DNA from: Isochrysis galbana
Taxonomy: Eukaryota; Haptophyta; Isochrysidales; Isochrysidaceae
Assembly (NCBI GenBank): GCA_018136815.1
Contig: CM030931.1
Coordinates: 5,400,148-5,464,147 of the forward strand
DNA length: 64,000 nt
Direction of reading: 5' to 3'
Part shown: piece after piece, positions 33,840 through 44,440 of the stretch
Layout of the letters: each line of letters opens with the position of its first letter
How positions within the stretch are numbered: position 1 is the first letter of the stretch
Position numbers and translations under genes: made by a program
Notes under the pieces: generated by a model
Seen by the model: only the letters and a program-made list of their open reading frames with translations
The model's database searches: none
Told to the model about the DNA's origin: nothing

Positions 33840-34345
33840 CGTATTTCCGTATTTGGACGAAGGCCAAATACTACAGAATGTATGCACCGTATTTGAAACT
33901 GCCTCAATACGACCCTCCGTATTTGGGCGGTGACGCAGGCGCGCGCGCCTAAGTCCCCACGCCATCATCCTGTTTTGGTCTCGTAGTCGTAGGCGTAGGC
34001 GTAGGCGGGGGGACCAAAGCCAAACTCCAAACTTGAATAGAAATCCTAGATGTGAAAGACTGAAATAGAAACAACGTTTTTTGTTTTTTTTCGGAGGCCA
34101 AAAACAGTGTTTTTCACCGTCTTTCAAAGACCCTCCGTTTTTGCCACCGTTTTTCGACGGCCGCGCGCGAGCGCGCGAGCGCGCGGAGGTGCGAGCGAGC
34201 GAGCGAGCGCGCTCGGCCTAGATGGGAAATACGTTTTTATTTACCGTTTTTCCGTGAAGGCCAAAAATCAAAACAGGCCGTTTTTGCCGTTTTTGCAGCC
34301 CCTTCCGTTTTTGTCTCCGTTTTTGAATGGCAACGCGAGCACTCA
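33840..34345. repeat. Three diverged repeats built on CCGTTTTT / CCGTATTT words
   Basis: Copies at about 33841-33945, 34076-34175 and 34226-34345 share an (A)GGCCAAA... core followed by several CCGTxTTT words and CCxTCCGT. In the first copy all words read GTATTT and the complement reads CCAAATAC; in the third they read GTTTTT with CCAAAAATC. No gene is supported here. Confidence 0.6.
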
Positions 34346-34399
34346 TGCACCGCGCGCTGAGCATGAACATATGCGTGCGCACTTACGCGTGCTTGGAGA

Positions 34400-34615
34400 G
34401 AAAGGGAGGGGGGAAGGGAGAGAGGGTGGGGGGGGGAGGGGGGGCAGAGAGAGAAGGGTGATGAAGGGGAGAGTGAGAGGGAGGGAGGGAGAGGGAGGGG
34501 GGGGCACAGAGCGAGAGGGAGGGAGAGGGAGGGAGAGGGAGAGAGAGAAGGGAGCAAGGGAGCAAGAGGGAGCGCAAGAGAGAGGGAGAGGAAGAGCGAG
34601 GGGGAGAGGGAGCAA
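34400..34615. repeat. Polypurine tract
   Basis: GGGAGAGAG-type low-complexity sequence; encoded Arg/Glu or Ser/Leu frames are artefacts. Confidence 0.9.
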
Positions 34616-35037
34616 TGTCGAGTCGAGCGGAGCCGGAGGGCTCTGAGCCACTCCGTCGCGAGCGGCACCAGCGGCTAGCGCGGCGCTTTGGCCCTCCTCC
34701 CCGCCGGGAGTCGGGTGAATGAAATTCTGGATGGGGTCGGGCATCCCCATTTGGGTGTCCGGACTGCGGAACGAACGGCGAGCGAAGGGCTGTGGGGCGG
34801 TGAGGCGCTCCTAGCGGCCCTAGAGTGTTGGATTGTTGGATTGTAAGAGATTGTTAGACCTACAAAGAACTCTTCCCTCAGGGAGGGACCCTAGGCTGCT
34901 TGAGTGCAGCGACGCAGCGAACAACGACGGACAACGATGCTGAGAGCTGAGAACAACAGGATACACCGACTCACGAACACACCGGAATCATTCACCCAAA
35001 CCAAGCAAATTATCAAGCAACCGCGACCCCAAATCAC

Positions 35038-35480
35038 CTATAACCCAAACACGTCGCGAGAGACGGAGAGAGAGAGCGAGAGCGAGAGAGAGACTCCGTC
35101 CGAGCGGATCAGGTGGGCAAAGCGGTCGTTCATCTCCTTGGCCATGCTAGGCTGTGACCAAACGGTGGTCTTGTTGAGGTTGGAGTCACCGAGCTTGCGG
35201 AGGTACGCCCGGACGACGCGGTGTGACAGCTCTACCAAGTCCAGGCCAGGAGGGCGGGCGAGGAGGAGGTCCCACTCCATCGACGCGGAGTCTCGCGAGT
35301 AGCCGGGGACGTTGGAGGCGTAAGTCTCGTCGGCACGGCACAGCAGCAGATCACAAGCCAGGAGGCTGGAGGGGATTGACTGCGAGGGCGGTGTCCTCTA
35401 TGATCTCGTTGAGAAGGGCGGAGAACCTGGCATTGCCCGTGTCAGGCCCGGAAGCGGCGGCCAGGAGCCAGGAGTCACGG
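35038..35480 (-). other. Unrecognised coding-like segment, minus strand
   Basis: Strong GC3 bias in one minus frame: ARFSALLNEIIEDTALAVNP (35370-35440) and, after a frame change near 35350, DLLLCRADETYASNVPGYSR, MEWDLLLARPPGLDLVELSH, RVVRAYLRKLGDSNLNKTTV. The composition is protein-like and unlike the surrounding repeats. I do not recognise the family. It lies head-on to the hAT fragment and may be part of a mobile element or a split host gene. Confidence 0.3.
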
Positions 35481-35993
35481 TGTGGAAGCCCCACCCCAAG
35501 CCCAAGCCCATGTCCGCAGGATCGTCGTCCGAGGCCAACGGCTCGACGACCTCTACCTCTACCTCTCTGGACCCCACTCCCGAGACCAATGTGGAGGAGC
35601 CCGCGGAGGCGGTCGAGGACGAAGCTGCGTGTGGCAACTCGCAGGACCTCACCAAGAAGCGCAAGGTGTCGCTTGGAGGTCTGCTCGCCTCTCGTGCCAA
35701 GAAGATCGTGCAGCAACCGTTATCGATGGTGATGGAGGTCGACGAGCTCGACGCTTATCTCGAGGACGCCGAGGAGCCCGACATAGAGGTAGATGTATTG
35801 GCTGGTGGCGGACCAAGGAGAGCAAATGGCCCGCGTTGGCAAAGATGGTCAAGCAATACTTCGCGGCACCAGCCTCGTCAGCCGGCATAGAGCGTGTCTT
35901 TTCTGCAGCCGGGAAGATGCATGGGGACCTGCAGAAGTCCGCCAAGGACTCCACTCTGGAGCATTCGTTGTTCGCCTCGTTCAATACTGACTA
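35480..35993 (+). pseudogene. hAT transposase C-terminal dimerisation segment, frameshifted
   Basis: The plus strand reads an acidic linker (KKRKVSLGGLLASRAKKIVQ, VDELDAYLEDAEEPDIEVDV) and then, after a one-base loss near 35803, WWRTKESKWPALAKMVKQYF, APASSAGIERVFSAAGKMHG and a stop at 35993. This is the hAT-family C-terminal dimerisation domain (WW...SKWPALA...P.SSA..ERVFSA.G). The word GCTGGTGGCGG lacks the extra T needed to keep A-W-W in frame, so the copy is broken. N-terminal BED and catalytic residues are not present next to it. Confidence 0.85.
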
Positions 35994-36229
35994 AGGCTGA
36001 GTAGTTGTACACTTAGTAGTCCCATTGTGATGAGTGTGTGTTAGTGTATTAGTGTGCAATGTGCAATGTGCAATGATACATTGATTGAGAAAGATGCTAG
36101 ATGCTAGCGAGCAAGAGGAGGAGGAGGGAGGCAAGGGTGAGGGAGGCGGGGAGGGGGAGGCGAGAGCACGTGAGCGCGCGCAGGGCAGGCTAGCGGGCCG
36201 TTGCCGTTGCGCCTCGAGTGCTGAACAAG

Positions 36230-36248
36230 TAGTAGTTAACTCAGTTAA
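36230..36248. repeat. Target-site duplication of retroposon E, left copy
   Basis: TAGTAGTTAACTCAGTTAA, repeated exactly at 37395-37413 on the far side of the element. Confidence 0.9.
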
Positions 36249-37394
36249 ATTTTTTTAAAATTTTTAACAAATTTTTATGGGTCGCGGCGCGGCAAAGGAA
36301 CGGGACTAGCGCTCACTCAAGACAGGACACCCTGCCGCGGCAAGCGCAAGCACCCTTCCCCCCTTATGCCACCCAGCTCTTCACTAGCTTTCTACCTGCG
36401 CTAGCCAGAGCGCCCCTCCCTCCACACTCAGACAGCCCCCCACGCCAGGATCCTGTTCTGGTCTTGCAGGCAAGGGGGCCTAATGGGAGGGAGAGGAGCA
36501 ACTCCTCAGAGAGGAGCTGTGGGGAAGGAGATGTCTGAGTGGGGGCGCTATACCCTTGCGCTACGTATGGGCAGCGACGCCGCCTCAAGACATGTCCTCC
36601 CTCTTGTCTTGAGTCGAAATTTTTGGTGCTTGAAGCAGAGGGCAAGGGGGTTTGTGCTTCTTGGGTTAGTTGTAGTTGGAAGAGGGAGTGGGAGAGGGAG
36701 TGAAGTGTTGGAAGAGGGCCCAAGGCAGGGCACTGAGCTGAAGGTAATTGTGGCCCACAAGAGTGGGGTGAAAACGTGAAGTGTATCAACAAGGGTCTTG
36801 AGTTGAAATTTTTGGTGCTTTGAACAGAGGGCGAGGGGGTTCGTTCTGTTTGGGTTGGTTCTAGAGGGAAGGGAGAGTAGGAGAGGGAGTCAAGTGTTGA
36901 AGGAGGGCCCAAGGCAGGGCACTGAGTTGTAGGTTCTTGTGGCCCACAGGAGTGGGGTGAAAACGAGAAGTGAGTCAACATGTTGAAAAACAGAGGCACA
37001 AGTTGCTCTCCGTAGGAGATTGATGGTTGTGAAGTGCCCTCCCATGTTGGGTGCACTGATGGTAGAGGTTTCCACCATGGGGAGGGCAGCTGAGCTGCCC
37101 TCCCACATGAGGTGCTCTTGGGGTGGGAGGGTTTCCCACTGTTGGAGGGGGTCTCAAAGACCCCCTGCATGCTACGCAGAGCCATGGGGGCAACCTGTTC
37201 GGTGCCAGTGCTCGCCACCCCGCGCGCTTGCGCGGGCGTGGTTTGGATGGGCTGGACGGGCTCTGAGAGGGCTTTCTGACGAGCCGCCTCGGGCGGCATG
37301 GGGCGTCCCAGGTGGGGCGCGGTGGCGAGGGTCGCCTGGGGCTCGGGAGCGGTCGCGGCACGCTCCATAGTTCAAACTATAACAATAGTTTTTC
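36249..37394 (-). mobile_element. Non-autonomous retroposon, copy E (full length)
   Basis: A 1146-bp element in minus orientation between exact 19-bp target duplications (36230-36248, 37395-37413). Its 5' end is hairpin AAACTAT-TGTT-ATAGTTT, then ATGGAGCGTGCCGCG at 37368; its 3' end is an A/T tail (AAATTTGTTAAAAATTT). An open frame of 334 codons starts at that ATG (MERAATAPEPQATLATAPHL) and is Pro/Ser/Thr-rich with two internal repeats (LLIHFTFSPHSCGPQ, CPALGP...TLHSLSHSLF). It has no enzymatic motif. The other copy at 40151-41295 carries a 5-bp insertion that shifts the frame, so coding function is doubtful. The first residues recall ORF1 of the LINE at 45687, which may supply the machinery. 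Confidence 0.88.
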
Positions 37395-37509
37395 TAGTAG
37401 TTAACTCAGTTAACTGGCCTTCGGGCGCAGCGCCAGGCAGTTAGTAACTACGTGGCGCCACTCTAGGGGCAGTTAGTGGCAGTTAACTAAGTTACCTAGG
37501 TAACTGCCT

Positions 37510-37800
<291 letters not shown>

Positions 37801-38039
37801 AGAGAGGGGCCGATGAGTCCGAATTGTGTATTTGACCCTCGAGCCCTCGTTCTCTCCCTCTCTCCCTCTCTCTCCTCGGTTTCTCGTGGGCACTTCCGTC
37901 TCTGCTCAGCAGAGAGGGGGGGGGGGCCTTTAACCTTCAACGTATATTTCCGGCCTTTTACTGTTAATGTCGGAGTCGGAGTGCAGAGGGTTGGGGTTGG
38001 GTTGTGTGGTGTTGTTTCAGTGAGCGCGTGTTGGTGGCA

Positions 38040-38360
38040 TGCTGGCATGCAGACCCCCTAAGTACCCCAAGCCCCGAGTCTTCCGAGTAACCCTTTCGAG
38101 TCTACGAGTCCCTACGAGTCCCGAACTGGCAGTATCTGTTCGCCGCGCCCTCCCTCGCGCTCTCGCTCTCGCGCTCTCCGTCACTCCGATTCCGATCCGC
38201 GTTCCGCGTTCTTCCGTGCACTTCTCCCGTCCATATCAAATGCCCGTCCATGGCCTCCCCCCTTCCCCGGATGAACCATGCGCCACGCTAGCCGCCGGTG
38301 CGCCTTCGCGACTCGTTCCCAAAGTGGAAACGAGCATCGCTCTGACAAAATAAGGACCCC
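38040..38360 (+). repeat. Dispersed repeat with short ORF related to 8697-8802
   Basis: GAGTC-rich lead-in (38090-38125), then ATG 38239 opening MPVHGLPPSPDEPCATLAAGAPSR. A frame at 8697 reads MPVVTPEESSMSPPQEPRSALAAGAASQ. The shared plan (MPV, PP, EP, LAAGA, S) and matching DNA indicate two copies of a repeat, perhaps the leader of a retroelement gag. I cannot name it. Confidence 0.4.
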
Positions 38361-38548
38361 AGCGGACAGCAAGAGGCAAGAGAAGTCGCGTAGGCTGGGC
38401 CTCAGTCAGGCTCCAGAGCTCCAGAGCCCCATTTCTATATTTATCCCACCTCTCCATCCACGGCGCGAGAGAATATAAAAAGGGGAAGAAGGGGGCTCGA
38501 CGGTATTCTTGGCGGACGCGGGGAAGATGCGCAAGAAGAGGAAGAAGA

Positions 38549-38550
<2 letters not shown>

Positions 38551-38595
<45 letters not shown>

Positions 38596-38610
38596 AGAGA
38601 GAGAGAGGGG
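38551..38610. repeat. (CT)n followed by (AG)n, inverted microsatellite
   Basis: About 40 bp of CT directly joined to AGAGAGAGAG, giving a potential fold-back, followed by a G-run. Confidence 0.9.
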
Positions 38611-39126
38611 GGGGGGGGGGCGGGGGGGGCGGCGGGGGCGGGGAGAGAGAGGACAAGATGGGGGACGCTCACTGCCGGGGCTGGATTCCGGCTGGAGACT
38701 AAGAGCTTCTATCAATTTACGTGAAGAAGGCCTCGACGACGTAGGTGGGAAGGCACACATATGCTACGGACGCCACCAGAGACTACACTTCACTCTAGAG
38801 ACCAAGAGATAGAGAGAGATATGATCCACGAGAAATGGTGAAGATCTTCGGAAGACGAAGAGAAGAGAGAGAGAGAGAGCAGGATGAGATTTTTCTGCGT
38901 CTTGTGTGGAGAGGAGAAAAGGGGCGGCCGCGGGGCCAAGTACAATAAAGGAAAGAAAGAAGAATCTAGACGAGGCGTTTCTTCACTGCTCTCGCGGGAT
39001 CTCTCTCTCCCCTCTCTCTCCGCTCTCTCTTCCCTCTCTCTCCCCCTTTCTCCCCATCTCTCTCCCTCTCTCCCCACACTCGCCGCCCTCGCCCTCCCCC
39101 ACCCGCACCCCGCCGAGCTCCTCGCG

Positions 39127-39714
39127 ATGCCCAGCTACCCCACCCGCGACGTCCCCTTCCTCTGCCTAGTGGGCGCCTCGGCCGCTTCCTTCTGGCGCGG
39201 CGCGTGGTACGCGATGGATGCTCTGCTCTTCCCCGATGACCTCCCCCTCTCTTGCGCCGCCTCCCTCTCGCTTGGCTTTGGCGGCTTCGCCACTCTCCAC
39301 TCCGCTCTACCCCACCTCCGCTCCGCTCCCCCCTTTGCAAGAGGCCTAGCCCTCTACTGTGCGGCTCTGGGCAACGTGTTCGCGTGGCGGGGTGTGTGGT
39401 TGGGGTGGGATCTGCTCACAGGCACGGGCGCTGCCGCGATACTCCCCCCTGGGCCTCAGCTCGCGCCGGAAGAGGAGAGGAAGGCAAGGCAGGAGCACCT
39501 GAGGGGAGCACTCGCATCGCACTTCACCGCCACCGCGCTGCTCTTTGGCCTGAGGCACATGACTTCGACTCTCGCGCCGCCAGCGAGGATTGGTGTCCTC
39601 TCAGATACGCAGTCGTACGCCGCTATCCCGCGCATGAAGGGCCACTTTCTGCCGGATGTGGGCATGTTCATTAACCCCAAGGCGCTACCACGCCAGTGGA
39701 AGATGCGCCGATGA
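39127..39714 (+). CDS. Fuseless-like multipass membrane protein
   Basis: A 195-residue intronless frame from ATG 39127. It has paired hydrophobic segments each bearing an aromatic-Trp-Arg-Gly motif: SFWRGAWYAMDALLFPDDLP near the start, and ALGNVFAWRGVWLGWDLLTG in the middle, which is the hallmark arrangement of Fuseless (fusl)-type proteins, first known from insect synapses. A charged linker (EEERKARQEHLRG) and a final hydrophobic/His stretch follow (ALLFGLRHMTSTLAPP), then a soluble tail ending FINPKALPRQWKMRR. About four membrane spans are expected. The upstream sense strand is CT-rich. The gene sits between two independent retroposon insertions (E and F). A longer N-terminus is possible but is low-complexity Ser/Leu. 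The molecular role is unknown in algae. Confidence 0.68.
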   Translation: MPSYPTRDVPFLCLVGASAASFWRGAWYAMDALLFPDDLPLSCAASLSLGFGGFATLHSALPHLRSAPPFARGLALYCAALGNVFAWRGVWLGWDLLTGTGAAAILPPGPQLAPEEERKARQEHLRGALASHFTATALLFGLRHMTSTLAPPARIGVLSDTQSYAAIPRMKGHFLPDVGMFINPKALPRQWKMRR

Positions 39715-40132
39715 AGCGCTCTCGGGTGCGCGGAGACGCCTATCCCCGGGTGGTGCCTGGTTAGACCACTAGCTGTACATTTGCGATTTTGTTAACCTGC
39801 GAGCATACACGGTCATGCGCGCCGGCAAATGGTGCGGGAGCGGTGACGCGAAGGACAGCGAGATATGGTGCACAGCTGGCCATGGCTGATCCTACCGCTT
39901 GCGCTGAATGTGCCCGACAAGATAGTTTTGATCCTACTCGTAAACGTATGCTGTGACGTTGCCGTTTGTATTATGCGCACCCCTTGTGTATCGCTTGAAT
40001 GATCGCAGGTGTACGTGCGTGCGTGCATGTGCATAGCGGTGTGAGCATAGTGAATGTACAACGTGCGTCACGATAGACGATAGAGTGCTTTACATCGGTT
40101 GGCGGAAATGAATAAATAAATATACCTTGTAC

Positions 40133-40150
40133 TATTCTCACACCACACAC
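40133..40150. repeat. Target-site duplication of retroposon F, left copy
   Basis: TATTCTCACACCACACAC, repeated exactly at 41296-41313. Confidence 0.9.
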
Positions 40151-41295
40151 ATAAAACTATTGTTATAGTTTGACCTATGGAGCGTGCCGCGACCGCTCCC
40201 GAGCCCCAGGCGACCCTCGCCACCGCGCCCCACCTGGGACGCCCCACGCCGCCCGAGGCGGCTCGTCAGAAAGCCCTCTCAAAGCCCATCCAGCCCATCC
40301 AAACCACACCCGCGCAAGCGCGCGGGGTGGCGAGCACTGGCACCGAACAGGTTGCCACCATGGCTCTGCGTAGCATGCAGGGGGTCTTGGAGACCCCCTC
40401 CACTCCAACAGTGGGAAACCCTCCCACCCCAAGAGCACCTCATGTGGGAGGGCAGCTCAGCTGCCCTCCCCATGGTGGAAACCTCTACCATCAGTGCACC
40501 CAACATGGGAGGGCACTTCACAACCATCAATCTCCTACGGAGAGCACCCTAAGCCTCTGTTTTCCATGTTGAGTCACTTCTCGTTTTCACGCCGCTCCTT
40601 TGGGCCACAAGAACCTACAACTCAGTGCCCTGCCTTGGGCACTCCTTCAACACTTGACTCCCTCTCCCACTCTCCCTTCCCTCTACAACCAACCCAAGTA
40701 GCACGACCCCCCTCGCCCTCTGTTCAAAGCACCAAAAATTTCAACTCAAGACTCATGTTGATACACCTCTCGTTTTCACCCCACTCTTGTGGGCCACAAT
40801 CACCTACAACTCAGTGCCCTGCCTTGGGCCCTCTTCCAACACTTCACTCCCTCTCCCACTCCCTCTTGGAACTACAAGCAACCCAAGAAGCACAACCCCC
40901 CTCGCCCTCTGTTTCAAGCACCAAAAATTTCGACTCAAGACAAGAGGGAGGATATGTCTTGAGGCGGCGTCGCTGCCCATGCCTAGCGCAAGGGTATAGC
41001 GCCCCCACTCAGACATCTCCTTCCCCACAGCTCCTCTCTGAGGAGTTGCTCCTCTCCCTCCCATTAGGCCCCCTTGCCTGCGAGACCAAAACAGGATCCT
41101 GGCGTGGGGGGCTGTTTGAGTGTGGAGGGAGGGGCGCTCCAGCTAGCGCAGGTAGAAAGCTAGTGAAGAGCTGGGTGGCATAAGGGGGAAGGGTGCTTGC
41201 GCTTGCCGCGGCAGGGAGTCCTGTCTTGAGTTAGCGCTAGTTCCGTTCCTTTGCCGCGCCGCGACCCATAAAAATTTGTTAAAAATTTAAAAAAT
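40151..41295 (+). mobile_element. Non-autonomous retroposon, copy F (full length)
   Basis: A 1145-bp plus-strand copy of the same element as 36249-37394, between exact 18-bp target duplications. Hairpin AAACTAT-TGTT-ATAGTTT starts four bases in; ATGGAGCGTGCCGCG is at 40177; the A/T tail (AAATTTGTTAAAAATTT) ends at the right duplication. The frame from 40177 stops after 131 codons because five extra bases (CCACT) near 40400 shift it; the rest of the copy-E protein is readable in another frame (40494-41183). Similarity between copies is very high over the whole length, so both insertions are recent. The two lie in opposite orientation 2.8 kb apart, each with its own target site. Confidence 0.9.
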
Positions 41296-41691
41296 TATTC
41301 TCACACCACACACGCAGCTGGACTCACCACTCTCTTTCACGCAGCAAACTTTCTACACCCCCACTCCGCCCCGGCCCTTCTCGGCAGAATTTTGCAGACT
41401 TTTCCCTTGATTCCGGCCGAAGGCGCGGGTTTGGAGTTTGTACTTGTGGAGATGGACTGACCCCAGGATCCGGGTAAGGCTCTTGGCTCTTGAGACTCCA
41501 TCCTTGGCAATCCACGCGTCGGTAGGCGGTAGGCGGCCTATCGACTTGGGTAGCGGGTGAAGATACTTGGGAAGGCTTGGGCAAGGGCAAGGGTGCAGTG
41601 GTAGCGGGGTCCGCGCACGGCGGCGAGGGCGGATTTGGCGGTGCAGAGGGCGGTGTTGGGTCCATTGGAGAACATATTGATTGAGTCTATC

Positions 41692-41708
41692 TCTAGTGGA
41701 TGGTTTCT
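41692..41708. repeat. Target-site duplication of retroposon I, left copy
   Basis: TCTAGTGGATGGTTTCT, repeated exactly at 42631-42647. Confidence 0.9.
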
Positions 41709-42630
41709 CAACCTACTTTTATAAGTGGGGGTCAATGGGGGCCTCGCGCCCCCCTCTCTCCATCGCGGACACCCCCCGGGGTGGGCCCGTACAATCAACC
41801 CCAGCCCCTGCCCTTTGGCAGGGGCTGGGCAATCAACACTCTGACCCAGACCCCTAGTGGGCGCGGGCCGAGACTCGCACTCCCACGCCCAGCATGGGCC
41901 TGCCCTCGAGCTGACTCCCCCCCCTCCCCTGGTCGCCAGGCATACAGAGGCCACTGGGAGGCTCCAATGGCCAGCGTGGCAAGCGTGGGAGAGGCAGGGG
42001 GGGCCAGGGGCTGAGCCCCAGCCTCCACTGCCCCCTGAGCTGCCCTTGCTGGCCCTCTGGGAGCCCCCAAAGGCCCTCTGAGAGCAGGCCGTGGCGCGCC
42101 GCATGGCGACGCGCCGCAGGGAGAGGGGCGGAGGAGAATGGAGAGAGGGAGAGGGGGGAATTTGCGCCCCCCCCGATGGAGTGCGGTAAGAAACGGGCCC
42201 CGTTTGCGTTAGCAAACGGGCGAAGGGGGGCGGCTGGCGACAGGAGGGGCGAGAAGAAGGGAGTGGCTCAAGACGTCCCTGTGGCAGGTATCGGGGGGCG
42301 CAGTCATTTATTTCTTCGAGGACTGCTCGCGGCGCGAGCTGTAAGGGCCGTTCTGCTTCACGACGAGAGGTCCCTCCCCCCCCCCCGGTGGTTTTCCCCG
42401 GAGAGTCGGCCGGCGTCGACCGGTCCGCCTCAATGGGTTTTCCCTCATTGTAACTTGTGGGGAGTTATAATGGGAGCCGGGGGTTTGCGAGGGGGGAGAT
42501 TTGAAGGGATGCATATGTGTATGTGTCTGTGTCATCACTTCAAGGCGTGCGGGCAAGTGCGCTGAGGGGTGTCGTGATAGTACCGGGCTAGTGGGAGTAG
42601 TGGTACTAACGCTCAGTTGTTTTATTATTA
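41709..42630 (+). mobile_element. Non-autonomous retroposon, copy I (full length)
   Basis: A 922-bp element between exact 17-bp target duplications. Its 5' end carries hairpin CCTACTT-TTAT-AAGTGGG (one T-G pair, 41712-41729), then ATGGGGGCCTCGCGCC at 41735; its 3' end is T/A-rich (TTGTTTTATTATTA). The short frame from the ATG reads MGASRPPLSIADTPRGG and stops after about 41 codons. A diverged relative in the opposite orientation lies at about 43840-44440. It has no enzyme domain, so it must be mobilised in trans. Confidence 0.82.
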
Positions 42631-42947
42631 TCTAGTGGATGGTTTCTAGAGAGAGACCACACACAAGGCACTGGGGGTTCAAGGGTACGAGGGGTCATGT
42701 TACGGCGCTTCGATCGCAGAGCGCTGCGACGGCTGCTGGACGCGTACGGAGGCACGCCACACCACTTTCTGACGTAAACAAGGACAACACGTAATAAACA
42801 CGGGAGCGAAAGCCACGGTGGGTCAACAGAGAAAGCAAAGAAGGAACCAATGGGCCGGAAGAGAACTCGTGCCATCCTTAGGCCGTCATCCTAGAGGAAG
42901 GAGAATTGCCCACAAAAAAGGCGCGAACGGGATTCGCCCATGCTTAG

Positions 42948-43190
42948 TCAAGATCCTATATAATTCATCGGGGAATAGCGTCTCAACGCGAGCACAGCGG
43001 CGTGCAGTTTACCTATAGCTTTTTGTAGCTTAGCCATGGAGTAGCTGGTATTCTGTAATAGATAAATCGCGCGATCGCATGACTTTATACCCTCTTCGCT
43101 AGCTTTTATAATCACCTTATGATTCTCGATTTGTATCGAGAGATGTGCCACCAAGCCCGCCGCCATTTGTTTGTTGTATTCACGGCCACA
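42948..43190 (-). CDS. Small AT-richer ORF, unrecognised
   Basis: The frame MAAGLVAHLSIQIENHKVII, GIKSCDRAIYLLQNTSYSMA, KLHAAVLALRRYS has a helical, protein-like composition and AT-richer codons than host genes. An upstream extension to 43265 runs through a 71-bp direct repeat and is not trusted. Family unknown; resembles in composition the frames at 2810-3556 and 4300-4789. Confidence 0.35.
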   Translation of the reverse strand, partial: CGREYNKQMAAGLVAHLSIQIENHKVIIKASEEGIKSCDRAIYLLQNTSYSMAKLQKAIGKLHAAVLALRRYSPMNYIGS

Positions 43191-43257
43191 TTTTTTTTTT
43201 GTACCGACGCATTGCGTATTGGGAAACGAGGGGTACCAAATGAAGGCAAACGACCTA
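43186..43257. repeat. Direct repeat, left copy (about 71 bp)
   Basis: A CCACA plus T-run segment followed by GTACCGACGCATTGCGTATT and GGGAAACGAGGGGTACCAAA, nearly identical to 43659-43729. The interval of about 400 bp between copies holds repeated TTAACAGGTT words, C-runs and no gene. Confidence 0.9.
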
Positions 43258-43658
43258 GGTATCAAGGCTAGGGCTGACCATTAACAGGCAAGTTTTTTGG
43301 AAACCCATTAGTAGTTTTTCAAGGTCAGCACATTAACAGGTTGAGTTTTTTTCTGGGTGTTAACAGGTTGTTTTAGGGGTGTTAATACCCTGTTAGTGGC
43401 CATTAACAGGTTAAACCCATTACAAGCTGTTACCCCAACGTTGGAATACATGTTCGGGGGGGATTCCCTTCCCCCCTCCCCTCCCACCCCCCCCCGACGC
43501 CGGGAGCTGTCCCCCCCCCCCCTCCCCTGCGGGACAGCTCCCACCCAAAAAAAAAACAAGCGACCCCCACCCAAAAAAAAATGAAGCACCCTCAGAACAG
43601 TTCCCGTGTCCCGCGGGTTATCTCTTCGAACAGTCAAGTCAAACGACCTCTTTACCGA

Positions 43659-43729
43659 CCACATTTTTTTTTGTACCGACGCATTGCGTATTGGGAAACG
43701 AGGGGTACCAAATGAAGGCAAACGACCTA
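43659..43729. repeat. Direct repeat, right copy (about 71 bp)
   Basis: Matches 43186-43257 except for the length of the T-run. It may mark the ends of a short element or a local duplication. Confidence 0.9.
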
Positions 43730-43839
43730 GTGCACGCACCGACCCCGCGCACCCCAGCACGTCCTCTCCTCGAGTCCACGCTGGGGGAAAACCCCTTTCG
43801 GGTAAAAACAACGCAGGGGGGGGGGGGGCACTCGTGAAT

Positions 43840-44440
43840 GGGAGCCCAGAAGCGCTAATCTCTCTCGCCGAGGCGAGTGGCCGCGGCGAGCCGCGGCCCT
43901 TCCCTCCTGGTTCTGGTGCCCCCGTCTTCTCTTACCCAAACGGGGCGAGAAGACACGTAAACGCCGGAGGGGGGAGCTGCCACTCCCCCCTCCCCTCCCT
44001 CTTTCCTCTTCCTCCTCTCTTCCCTGCGGCTCTGGCCCATGGCGCGCGCCTGCGGCCCCTCTTCAGGTCCCCAGGAGGCCTGCAGGGGCCTGGGAGCACA
44101 GCTCAGGGGGCAGGTGAGGCTGGGGCATTGCCCTGGCCCCTCCTGCCTCTCCCTCGCTGGCTCTCGAGCCCCTGCCGGTCGACAGGAGCTGGCTGGGGGC
44201 TCCTGATCAGGGGGGCCCAGGGGGAGGAGGGGTTGGTCAGAGCGAGAAGCAGGCCAACGCGGGCCAGGGCGTGCGATCTGTGCCCGACTCTCAGGGAGAG
44301 TCTGGGCAGTCTGGGTGAGTCCCCCCTACATGCCAAGAGGCAGCGCAGGGGGGTGGATGGTTCTCGCCCCCCATGAGGGGAGTCGAGAGAGTGGGGGGGG
44401 CGCGAGGCCCCCCTCCATGGCGACCAATCATAAGATTAGT
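43840..44440 (-). mobile_element. Hairpin-start retroelement copy J (relative of copy I)
   Basis: On the minus strand it starts with hairpin CTAATC-TTAT-GATTGG (44424-44439, one T-G pair) and ATGGAGGGGGGCCTCGCGCC at 44418. The body is a diverged match to copy I (shared GGCCTCGCGCC, CTCAGGGGGCAG, GCCTCTCC words in the same order, opposite strand). The left end and target duplication were not determined. Confidence 0.55.

Noticed and set aside
43308-43811. 167-codon minus-strand frame across the TTAACAGG region
   Set aside because: It crosses C-runs, a repeat copy and part of retroelement J; no coding bias.
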